Source: Chromatiales bacterium (GTDB lineage: Bacteria > Pseudomonadota > Gammaproteobacteria > UBA6429 > Thiohalophilaceae). Taken from it: a stretch of DNA of 5,912 nt. Where the stretch lies: the NCBI GenBank assembly GCA_027057985.1, contig JALUTJ010000109.1:1-5912 (forward strand), given 5' to 3'. Position 1 is the stretch's first letter; each line of letters starts with the position of its first letter. The translations under genes were made by a program, and so were the position numbers. Of this stretch, positions 1-5,912 are shown in pieces. A model generated the notes under the pieces. It was not told where the DNA came from. It ran no database searches and saw nothing but the letters and a program-made list of their open reading frames with translations.

Positions 1-471
1 CTCGAAGTACTGACCATGTTACGTGAGAAAAACGAGTCATTGTCCATTGTCATGCTAACCACCAGTACCGAGGAAAATGACCTGCTCAGATCGCTTCGTG
101 CCGGTGCCCAGGGATACCTGTTAAAAGACATGGAACCAGACGAGCTGGTACTTGCCCTACGCGAAATCGTAGCCGGTAAGACCGTGGTTGCCCCAGATCT
201 GGCACCGATACTGGCTCGTGCAGTACAGGGCAAGTCTGCCGACAGTGATGAAATCGACGATAGTCCATTCTCGGTACTAACCCCTCGGGAAACAGAAATA
301 CTAGGACTGCTTGCCGAAGGCCAGAGTAACAAGGCCATTGCGCGTAATCTTGGCATTTCCGATGGAACTGTTAAACTTCACGTTAAAGCTATCCTGCGTA
401 AACTCAATGTACATTCTCGCGTAGAAGCCGCTGTCATGGCGGTTGAACGTGGTTTTAATAAAACAGCCTAA
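1..471 (+). CDS. narL: NarL/NarP-type two-component response regulator (5' end outside window)
   Basis: This is a cytoplasmic DNA-binding response regulator, the output half of a two-component system. The reading frame is open from base 1, so the gene starts upstream: 156 residues are visible and about 60 are missing compared with the usual length near 215. The phospho-acceptor Asp and acidic pocket therefore lie outside the window. The visible receiver part has the switch Thr (T20 in VMLTTS) and the conserved Lys (K42 in GYLLKD). After a linker, a LuxR/GerE helix-turn-helix begins at LTPRE (93-97). Its recognition helix contains TVKLHVK (124-130), where NarL uses the equivalent Lys, Val/Leu and Lys to contact DNA. 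The stretch LLKDMEPDEL resembles NarL, while PFSVLT and LRKLNV resemble NarP. Regulation by nitrate or nitrite is therefore likely but inferred; the cognate sensor kinase would be expected upstream. A rhodanese gene follows 8 bases after the stop. Confidence 0.9.
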   Translation, partial: LEVLTMLREKNESLSIVMLTTSTEENDLLRSLRAGAQGYLLKDMEPDELVLALREIVAGKTVVAPDLAPILARAVQGKSADSDEIDDSPFSVLTPRETEILGLLAEGQSNKAIARNLGISDGTVKLHVKAILRKLNVHSRVEAAVMAVERGFNKTA

Positions 472-479
472 AGACAATC

Positions 480-944
480 ATGAAAACATTTAATGAACTG
501 GTAGCAGAAAGTGTCAGGAATATTCGTGAAATATTTCCCTGGGACCTTGAAGAACGCCTGGCAGAAAATCCATCCCTGATATTGCTGGATATTCGCGAAC
601 CCTATGAATATGAAGCCATGCACATCCAGAATTCGATTAATGTTCCACGCGGTATACTGGAAGCGGCCTGTGAATGGGATTTCGAAGACACAGTACCAGA
701 ACTGGTGCTAGCGCGTGACAAGGAAGTCGTTGTTGCCTGTCGTTCCGGAAATCGTAGCGTTTTTGCCTGTGAAGTTATGCAAAAGATGGGCTACAACAAC
801 GTTGTTTCTTTAAAAACAGGGCTTCGTGGCTGGAGTGATTATGATCAGCCTCTGTATGACAAGGATGGTAACGAAGTGGATGAAGATACTGCGATTGATT
901 ACTTTACTTCACATATTCGTCCCGAGCAAAGAGCTCCCGAGTAA
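480..944 (+). CDS. Single-domain rhodanese (sulfurtransferase) protein
   Basis: The product is a 154-residue rhodanese-fold protein, expected to carry sulfane sulfur as a cysteine persulfide and pass it to an acceptor. The rhodanese core spans roughly residues 20-125. It has the LLDIRE strand (35-40), a HIQNSINVP stretch (48-56) matching the usual GHI-x-GA-x-N-x-P motif, and the active-site loop CRSGNRS (87-93) with Cys87 as the predicted nucleophile. A conserved GLRGW motif (114-118) closes the domain. There is no signal peptide or membrane segment, so it should be cytoplasmic. An acidic C-terminal tail of about 30 residues follows the fold. The start ATG lies 8 bases after the regulator's stop, with only a weak AAAG-like ribosome site, which suggests co-transcription and possibly translational coupling. 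The physiological sulfur donor and acceptor cannot be read from the sequence. The family call is secure; the role is not. Confidence 0.9.
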   Translation: MKTFNELVAESVRNIREIFPWDLEERLAENPSLILLDIREPYEYEAMHIQNSINVPRGILEAACEWDFEDTVPELVLARDKEVVVACRSGNRSVFACEVMQKMGYNNVVSLKTGLRGWSDYDQPLYDKDGNEVDEDTAIDYFTSHIRPEQRAPE

Positions 945-979
945 ACAGATAACGTCCTGAAAACGTTCAAGGTTAAATT

Positions 980-1348
980 ATGAGTCAGACAAAAGTAGAT
1001 TTTATTCCTGATATAAAGGCTGAACTGGAACAAAGCAGTTGTTCCGGCTCAGAACCCTTTGCCCTGCAGGTGCTTGATGACAGCATGGAGCCAGAATTCA
1101 AAAAAGGCTGCATCATTATCGTTGATACTTCAGCTACGGTTAAACATGAATGCTATGTCATGGCTCGCGTAGAAAATGGCTATATCTTCCGCCAGCTTCT
1201 GATCGAAGATGGTCACTATTTTATTGCACCATTAAACGAAGCCTATCTGCACGAAAAGCGTGAAATCGAGTTTGATCAACTTGAAGGTGTTATTGTGCAG
1301 CAGGCCGGTGCAACTGGTCGACGCAAGGATCGCAAGCGTTACGAGTAA
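980..1348 (+). CDS. S24/LexA-fold protein without HTH domain, catalytic Lys replaced by Arg
   Basis: This 122-residue protein has the fold signature of the LexA/UmuD C-terminal peptidase (S24) family. The serine motif is LDDSMEPEFKKG (32-43), with Ser35 at the LexA Ser119 position, followed by the strand IIIVD (45-49). The second catalytic element in LexA is VTVKRL, with Lys156. Here the aligned segment is YIFRQL (68-73), which puts Arg71 where the lysine general base should be. Self-cleavage is therefore doubtful. There is no N-terminal helix-turn-helix and no convincing Ala-Gly or Cys-Gly cleavage site upstream of the domain, so it is neither a LexA repressor nor a normal UmuD. The C-terminus is basic (GRRKDRKR, 113-120). 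A CAAGG ribosome site (968-972) precedes the ATG by 7 bases. It lies 35 bases after the rhodanese gene, probably in the same transcript. The true function is unknown. Confidence 0.8.
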   Translation: MSQTKVDFIPDIKAELEQSSCSGSEPFALQVLDDSMEPEFKKGCIIIVDTSATVKHECYVMARVENGYIFRQLLIEDGHYFIAPLNEAYLHEKREIEFDQLEGVIVQQAGATGRRKDRKRYE

Positions 1349-1362
1349 ATCAGTTTACTCGT
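1341..1362. terminator. Candidate bidirectional terminator between convergent genes
   Basis: ACGAGTAAA (1341-1349) and its exact reverse complement TTTACTCGT (1354-1362) flank the 4-base loop TCAG, giving a perfect 9-bp stem. The stem contains the final Glu and stop codons of both converging genes (GAG TAA on each strand). A bidirectional terminator is the natural reading for a 6-base convergent gap. However, the stem is AT-rich and no long T-run follows on either strand, so termination may be weak. Confidence 0.5.
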
Positions 1363-3163
1363 TATTCTCCAGTAACTCTGCTTCCTGATCCTGTCGTTGC
1401 AGGGTCCACATTTCTGCATACATCCCTTCTTCTGCCAGTAACGACTGGTGTGTACCCTGCTCGACAATCCGTCCCCTGTCCATCACCAGGATTTGTTCTG
1501 CATCGACAATGGTCGAAAGCCGGTGTGCAATTACCAGCGTGGTATGTGACTGCGCCACGGTACCCAGTGCTTCAAGGATGCTTTTCTCCGACTTTGAATC
1601 CAGCGACGAAGTTGCTTCATCAAAAATCAATACCGGAGAACCCTTGAGAATAACCCGTGCGATCGCCAGTCGCTGCTTTTCACCACCGGAAAGTTTGAGG
1701 CCGCGTTCACCAACGGCAGTTTCATAACCCTCTGGCAGGCTTTCGATAAAGTCATGAATATTAGCCAGTCGTGCGGCTTCACATATTTCATCAAAAGAGG
1801 CACCAGGACGAGCATACTCGATATTATAACGAATCGATTCATTGAACAGCACAGTATCCTGAGGCACGATACCAATCATCTGGCGCAGGCTGTCCTGTGA
1901 AACCTCGCGAATATCCTGACCATCATAAAGAATCCTGCCTTTATTCACATCGTAAAAACGGAATAAAAGCCTGGCCAGAGTCGATTTGCCTGAACCGGAA
2001 TGACCGACCACGGCCAGTTTTTGCCCCGGCTTAAGCACAAAATTTATATCATGCAATATTTCGCGATCGTCCTGGTAGGAAAAATAAACATGTTCAAAAC
2101 GAATTTCTCCCTGCTTGTGCTGTAAGGCAGGCACAGTTTTACCATCTTTAATCTCCAGTTCTTCATCCAGCAGGCGGAAGACCATATCCATATCCGCCAG
2201 GGTATGTTTCAACATGCGGTAAATAATGCCAAGGAAACTCAGGGGCATAAATAACTGCAGCATCATGGTATTGACCAGCACCAGGTCACCCAGTGTCATA
2301 CTGCCATCAACCACGCCCTGCCCTGCATAAATCATGATCAGGGTAAGACCAAGGGCTATGATGGCACCCTGACCAAAGTTCAGGATCGACATGGAGGTCT
2401 GGCTTTTTACTGCGGCATTTTCCCATTCTCCTAGCGTATTATCGTAACGCCTTACTTCGAAGGCTTCATTATTAAAATACTTAACTGTCTCATAATTCAT
2501 CAGGCTATCTACTGCCTGACCATTCGCCTTTGAGTCCAGGGCATTCATCCTGTGGCGAAAATGCATGCGCCACTCGGTAACCAGCAACGTAAAGGCAATA
2601 TAAATGGCTACCGTGGTAAAAGTCACGATGGCAAAACGTGCCTCATACTGGCGTAGCAGAATAAAGGCCACCAGCGCAAACTCGGCAAAAGTTGGTACGA
2701 TATTGAAAACAAGGTAATTGAGTATCTGACTGATACTATTAGTACCTCGCTCCAGGTCACGGATAATATTTCCGGTACGCCGTTGCAGGTGGTAACGTAG
2801 CGAAAGCTTGTGCAGGTGCTGCAATACCTGGTTGGAAAGCATGCGCATGGCATGGTAACGGACACGGGCAAAGACAGCATCACGTAGCTCATTGAAAAGG
2901 GAGCCGCCAAGGCGCAATGCACCGTAGAGCAAAAACAACAGAATGGGAACACTGACTCGAGATTTATCTAGCTGATCGAAGATATCAATAATTTCCTTGA
3001 ATACCAGCGGGATACCAACGATTGCCACTTTCGATAGTACCAGGCTTAACAGCGCAATCAGTACCCTGCCCTTGTACTCCCAGATATAGGGGAAAACCCT
3101 TTTCAGGTTCCTGATATCCTGCCTGCCACCCTGAGGGGCATCGGTGTAGCGAAACTGGCTCAT
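1355..3163 (-). CDS. atm1: Atm1/HMT1-type ABC exporter (half-transporter, fused TMD-NBD)
   Basis: This 602-residue inner-membrane ABC exporter is expected to act as a homodimer. Six hydrophobic segments lie near residues 32-55, 70-93, 147-170, 177-198, 260-285 and 291-316. The nucleotide-binding domain follows, with Walker A GHSGSGKST (387-395), Q-loop Gln435, signature LSGGE (491-495), Walker B VLIFDE (511-516) and H-loop His547. Atm1-family hallmarks are LQRRTGNIIRDLERGT (126-141) and NYETVKYFNNE (223-233). An arginine-rich stretch EWRMHFRHR (197-205) sits where Atm1 proteins bind glutathione. Family members export glutathione or persulfide conjugates linked to Fe-S assembly or metal tolerance; the substrate here is inferred. 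I chose the ATG at 3163 because AGGAGG lies just upstream and the protein then begins MSQFRYTD. An in-frame TTG at 3208 would add 15 residues but has no ribosome site at a usable distance. The gene converges with the S24-like gene and diverges from the RND operon. Confidence 0.9.
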   Translation of the reverse strand: MSQFRYTDAPQGGRQDIRNLKRVFPYIWEYKGRVLIALLSLVLSKVAIVGIPLVFKEIIDIFDQLDKSRVSVPILLFLLYGALRLGGSLFNELRDAVFARVRYHAMRMLSNQVLQHLHKLSLRYHLQRRTGNIIRDLERGTNSISQILNYLVFNIVPTFAEFALVAFILLRQYEARFAIVTFTTVAIYIAFTLLVTEWRMHFRHRMNALDSKANGQAVDSLMNYETVKYFNNEAFEVRRYDNTLGEWENAAVKSQTSMSILNFGQGAIIALGLTLIMIYAGQGVVDGSMTLGDLVLVNTMMLQLFMPLSFLGIIYRMLKHTLADMDMVFRLLDEELEIKDGKTVPALQHKQGEIRFEHVYFSYQDDREILHDINFVLKPGQKLAVVGHSGSGKSTLARLLFRFYDVNKGRILYDGQDIREVSQDSLRQMIGIVPQDTVLFNESIRYNIEYARPGASFDEICEAARLANIHDFIESLPEGYETAVGERGLKLSGGEKQRLAIARVILKGSPVLIFDEATSSLDSKSEKSILEALGTVAQSHTTLVIAHRLSTIVDAEQILVMDRGRIVEQGTHQSLLAEEGMYAEMWTLQRQDQEAELLENNE

Positions 3164-3166
3164 ATT

Positions 3167-3172
3167 CCTCCT
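3167..3172 (-). promoter_or_regulatory. Ribosome binding site fixing the ABC exporter start
   Basis: On the minus strand AGGAGG lies at 3172-3167, followed by AAT and the ATG at 3163-3161. The spacing after the full hexamer is short, but the match to the anti-Shine-Dalgarno sequence is perfect. It supports this ATG over the upstream in-frame TTG at 3208. Confidence 0.75.
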
Positions 3173-3215
3173 GCTTAAAATTACTGGAAACGGAAATAAT
3201 AATGACAAATAACCG

Positions 3216-3246
3216 ACTATATCACCTTGATATTATCTCATGTTAA
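3216..3246 (-). promoter_or_regulatory. Candidate sigma-70 promoter (extended -10) for the ABC exporter
   Basis: On the minus strand TTAACA (3246-3241, 5 of 6 to the -35 consensus) is followed by TGATATAGT (3224-3216). The latter is an extended -10 element: TG, one base, then TATAGT, 5 of 6 to consensus. The spacer before TATAGT is 19 bases, longer than ideal, which the extended -10 can compensate. Transcription would begin near 3209, leaving a leader of about 45 bases and excluding the upstream TTG as a practical start. This is a prediction by eye. Confidence 0.4.
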
Positions 3247-3290
3247 ACTGATGACTTTCCAGAAAAAGCATATAAAACAGGGTTGTCAAA

Positions 3291-4337
3291 ATGAGCTTTC
3301 TTCGTAAACAGGGTTTTCTACTGGTAATATCCCTTTTGCTATCAGGGCTACTCGCTGGCTGTGATAACCGGCATGGCAGCTCAGCCCGGCGCCCTGCTGC
3401 CACGAATGTGGAAGTTGTTACCGCAAGCATAGCTCCCTTACGGCGGCTGGAAAAAATCACATCCGAAATCCAGCCTGTTCGCACCGTCCGCATCTTCAAT
3501 CAGGAACCGGGCCAGGTAAAACAACTGGTAGTTTATCCCGGTGACAGGGTTAAACAGGGACAGCTACTGGTGACACTGGACGATACCCTGTTACAGAAAA
3601 GACTTAAAAAAGCCCGCGCACAACTCAACCAGGCAAAGGTGGATTTACGCCGCCTGCGTCGGCTGGAAAAAAAGAAACTGGCCTCTGATGAACTGCTAGC
3701 GCGGGCGATCACCCAGGTGCAACTGGCCCAGGCAGAAGTTGAAATCCTGCAGACACGCCTTTCCTATGCCCGGATACACTCACCACTAAATGGTATCGTT
3801 ACCGAACGTAAAGTTGAAGAAGGTGATATCACGCCACTTTACAGTCACATAATGACCATTGCAGATATTGAAAAGGTCAAAATCATTCTCCCGGTTTCAG
3901 AAATTTTACTTAACCAGATAAAACCCGGTTTGACGGCAGAAATCCATATCGATGCCATTGCAAATAAAATATTTACAGGAAAAATTATTCGTATTTTCCC
4001 TGAAATCGATACTCGAAGCCGCAAGGGAAAAATTGAAGTTCAGTTTACCCGCAATGAAGAAAATGTGTTACCCGGACAGCTTGCCCGTGTCATTATCCAG
4101 AGCGAAACCACCCCCCGCCTCACGCTCCCTGGCTATTGTATTCAGAATGATAACCTTGGCGAATTTGTTTACCGGGTTGAAAATGATAAAGCAACAAAAA
4201 CACGGATAACGACTGGATTGCAGTTTGATGATCGAGTTGAAATAATCAATGGACTAGAGGCCGGTGATATGATTATTAGTCGTGGTTTTCAGTCGTTATC
4301 TGATGGCAGTCGCATCAAGGTAAAAAACACTGAGTAG
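3291..4337 (+). CDS. RND efflux periplasmic adaptor lipoprotein (membrane fusion protein)
   Basis: This 348-residue adaptor of the AcrA/HlyD family bridges an RND permease and an outer-membrane channel. It begins with a lipoprotein signal: basic MSFLRK, a hydrophobic core, and the lipobox LAGC, with Cys24 as the lipidated residue. Asp25 at position +2 predicts retention in the inner membrane, facing the periplasm. The first lipoyl half spans about 68-100 (VYPGDRVKQGQLLVTLDD), an alpha-helical hairpin about 100-162, and the second lipoyl half about 163-192 (SPLNGIVTERKVEEGD). The beta-barrel lies near 193-272 and a membrane-proximal domain near 276-345. The hairpin tip has R121-x3-L125-x6-S132, the RLS spacing used by AcrA and MacA to dock onto TolC. 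A modest AGGG ribosome site (3279-3282) precedes the ATG. The RND permease follows after 21 bases, evidently in the same operon. The substrate is unknown. Confidence 0.92.
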   Translation: MSFLRKQGFLLVISLLLSGLLAGCDNRHGSSARRPAATNVEVVTASIAPLRRLEKITSEIQPVRTVRIFNQEPGQVKQLVVYPGDRVKQGQLLVTLDDTLLQKRLKKARAQLNQAKVDLRRLRRLEKKKLASDELLARAITQVQLAQAEVEILQTRLSYARIHSPLNGIVTERKVEEGDITPLYSHIMTIADIEKVKIILPVSEILLNQIKPGLTAEIHIDAIANKIFTGKIIRIFPEIDTRSRKGKIEVQFTRNEENVLPGQLARVIIQSETTPRLTLPGYCIQNDNLGEFVYRVENDKATKTRITTGLQFDDRVEIINGLEAGDMIISRGFQSLSDGSRIKVKNTE

Positions 4338-4358
4338 TCATCAGTTAAGTAAATCAAT

Positions 4359-5912
4359 ATGAAGCAAACTCCACTCAGTAATAAACTGGCAAGCTGGTCG
4401 ATTCATCGGCCAGTCAGTGTTTTCATGCTGGCACTGACTGTGGTAATCCTCGGACTTTTTGCACTCGATGGTTTGCGCATCAATCTGCTACCCCACATAA
4501 TCTACCCTGAACTCCGGGTAAGAATTTTTGATAACAATGTCAATACTCTAATCATGGAAGACAAGATCACTCGGCAGCTAGAGGAACAACTGGCCATCAC
4601 CGAGAACCTTGAAAGCATAAGGTCAAGTACCAGCGCAGGAAGAACTGCGATTGATCTGGGTTTTCCACTTGGTACCGATATCGATCTTGCCTTGCGCGAT
4701 GCCAGTACCCGGCTCGACAGGGCTAAACGATTTTTACCCGCAACAATTGAACCTCCGGTAATCTATAAACGTGACCCAATGCAAATACCCGTTATCGAAT
4801 TTGCAGTCAGCTCTGAATTCTTAAACAGTACAAAACTACGAGAGTGGGTTGATTACCAGTTACGTAACTGGCTCATTAATGTGTCGGGTGTTGCATCTGC
4901 AGAAGTGGGCGGTGGTGCTATTCGAGAATTCCAGGTGATACTGGATCCAGACAGGCTTGCCCTGCTTAATATTTCCTATACTGATATTATCCGTGCAATT
5001 AATGCGGCAAATCAGGATGTCTCAGGCGGAAAACTGATCGAGCCTCATCGTGAACTCAGTATCCGAACCCATGGTCGGATTAAAAACATCAAAGAACTAG
5101 AGAATATTATTATCAGCCAGGTGCGCGACAGCCAAAATGTGATTCAGCTCGTCCGCCTGAAAGATATAGCCCGGGTTAACAGCAATCAAGTCAACGAACG
5201 TCTTCGTATCCGACTCAACAGGATCCCGGCTATCAAGTTATCGATTCAGAAACAGCCACAACAAAACACCGTAGAAGTGGTTCAGGCTGTAAAAAAACGT
5301 CTTCGCCAACTCAAACAGGAAAAACTGATACCACAGGGAATAACGATACGACCTGTTGATGATCAGTCTGTCTTTATCAGGCAGGCGATCAGTAATGCCA
5401 CTATCGCCGTGATATCAGGCGCTATCCTTGCCATGTTTGTCGTTTATCTTTTCCTTGGCAATATCGTCAGTACGCTTATTATAGGTAGCGCCATTCCCCT
5501 GGCAATATTTGCTACGTTTATCATAATGGCACTTTCTGGCTTCACGCTGAATATCATGACTCTTGGAGGGCTTGCCCTTGCCGTAGGATTACTGATCGAT
5601 AACACTATTATTATGCTGGAAAACATCCATCGTAAACAGTCAGAGAATAATAACAAAACAGCAGCCGCGGTAACTGCCGCCGCTGAGATAAGCAGTGCCA
5701 TGATAGCTTCAACCTCAACTAATCTGGCCGCTATACTGCCATTTCTTTTTATTGGTGGCCTGATTGGCCTGTTATTTAATGAACTAATTTACACACTTTA
5801 TGCTGCCATGATAACTTCATTACTGGTTGCTCTCACCGTGGTTCCTGCATCCAGTCGTCTTGCTGCTCACTATGCTGATAGCACTAATAACCGACTGCAA
5901 ATGGCCGTTCAT
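4359..5912 (+). CDS. RND efflux transporter permease (N-terminal half; runs off window)
   Basis: The frame is open from the ATG at 4359 to the last base: 518 codons, about half of a typical RND permease of 1000-1050 residues, so the 3' end is outside the window. The product is an inner-membrane proton-driven pump subunit that should trimerise and work with the adaptor encoded just upstream. TM1 is near residues 19-38 after the usual IHRPV start. A large periplasmic (porter/docking) loop follows to about 340, including the family stretch GTDIDLALRDASTRLD (105-120). TM2-TM6 begin near 345, 369, 398, 447 and 476. TM4 reads GLLIDNTIIMLENIHR (410-425). Asp414 matches AcrB Asp407, but Asn415 replaces Asp408 of the proton relay. 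It is closer to the drug-efflux (HAE) class than to CusA-type metal pumps by its overall motifs, but the substrate cannot be assigned. The ribosome site is weak (TTAAG, 4345-4349), consistent with coupling to the upstream gene. Confidence 0.93.
   Translation, partial: MKQTPLSNKLASWSIHRPVSVFMLALTVVILGLFALDGLRINLLPHIIYPELRVRIFDNNVNTLIMEDKITRQLEEQLAITENLESIRSSTSAGRTAIDLGFPLGTDIDLALRDASTRLDRAKRFLPATIEPPVIYKRDPMQIPVIEFAVSSEFLNSTKLREWVDYQLRNWLINVSGVASAEVGGGAIREFQVILDPDRLALLNISYTDIIRAINAANQDVSGGKLIEPHRELSIRTHGRIKNIKELENIIISQVRDSQNVIQLVRLKDIARVNSNQVNERLRIRLNRIPAIKLSIQKQPQQNTVEVVQAVKKRLRQLKQEKLIPQGITIRPVDDQSVFIRQAISNATIAVISGAILAMFVVYLFLGNIVSTLIIGSAIPLAIFATFIIMALSGFTLNIMTLGGLALAVGLLIDNTIIMLENIHRKQSENNNKTAAAVTAAAEISSAMIASTSTNLAAILPFLFIGGLIGLLFNELIYTLYAAMITSLLVALTVVPASSRLAAHYADSTNNRLQMAVH

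Noticed and set aside
945..979. AACGT/ACGTT repeat between the rhodanese and S24-like genes as a LexA-type or other operator.
   Set aside because: The arms are five bases, there is no match to the CTG-N10-CAG SOS box, and the gap is short and most simply intra-operonic.
980..1348. Calling the S24-like gene umuD or lexA.
   Set aside because: There is no helix-turn-helix, no umuC neighbour, no clear cleavage dipeptide, and the catalytic Lys is replaced.
1450..2952. Several open frames of 65-109 codons overlapping the ABC exporter on either strand.
   Set aside because: They lie wholly within a gene with clear family motifs, lack ribosome sites and have low-complexity, unprotein-like sequences. 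They are shadows of the real frame.
3248..3276. CTGATG, 17 bases, then TATAAA on the plus strand as the promoter of the adaptor/RND operon.
   Set aside because: The -35 matches at only 3 of 6 bases, and the predicted start near 3283 would exclude the AGGG ribosome site at 3279-3282. It is not strong enough to list as a feature.
3284..3289. A perfect TTGACA on the minus strand just inside the intergenic edge, as a -35 box for the ABC gene.
   Set aside because: No acceptable -10 hexamer lies 16-18 bases downstream (the best is TTTTCT), and a better placed extended -10 exists at 3224-3216.
4329..4345. Inverted repeat ACTGA/TCAGT between adaptor and permease, as an intra-operon terminator or attenuator.
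   Set aside because: It has only a 5-bp stem with a 7-base loop and no T-run. It is expected by chance, and the 21-base gap fits simple co-transcription.
4359..5912. Reading the permease as a CusA-type heavy-metal (HME) pump because it sits opposite an Atm1-like exporter.
   Set aside because: TM4 of CusA-type pumps has a different pattern after the Asp, and no Met- or His-rich metal-binding stretch is visible in the adaptor.

Overview
The window looks like ordinary chromosomal DNA of a gammaproteobacterium. The NarL/NarP-like regulator, the Atm1-type ABC exporter, and the lipoprotein adaptor with its RND permease all have a proteobacterial character. Genes are tightly packed, base composition is moderate, and I see no mobile element, tRNA, rRNA or CRISPR array. 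I cannot name the genus from the sequence alone.

Layout. A rightward block (1-1348) holds three genes: the 3' part of a NarL/NarP-type response regulator that enters from the left edge, a cytoplasmic single-domain rhodanese 8 bases after it, and a small S24/LexA-fold protein without a DNA-binding domain. The third gene meets a leftward gene head-on (stop codons 6 bases apart). A perfect 9-bp inverted repeat there is built from the last codons of both genes and probably works as a bidirectional terminator. The leftward gene (1355-3163) encodes an Atm1/HMT1-like ABC half-transporter. Its start is best placed at the ATG at 3163, behind an AGGAGG sequence. After a 127-bp divergent intergenic region with a candidate extended -10 promoter for the ABC gene, a rightward efflux operon begins: an RND periplasmic adaptor lipoprotein (3291-4337) and, 21 bases later, an RND inner-membrane permease (4359 to the right edge, open through 518 codons and cut off by the window).

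How the genes may work together. The left block combines nitrate/nitrite-type regulation with a sulfur-transfer protein; a shared role is only an inference. The right block supplies two export systems fired from one intergenic region: an ABC exporter of a family that moves glutathione- or persulfide-type thiol conjugates, and a proton-driven RND pump whose adaptor carries an RLS-type TolC-docking motif. The outer-membrane partner is not in the window.

The most unusual points are the S24-fold protein that keeps the catalytic serine but has arginine at the position of the catalytic lysine, and the RND permease with Asp-Asn instead of Asp-Asp in its proton-relay helix. I found no convincing evidence of a wholly new system.
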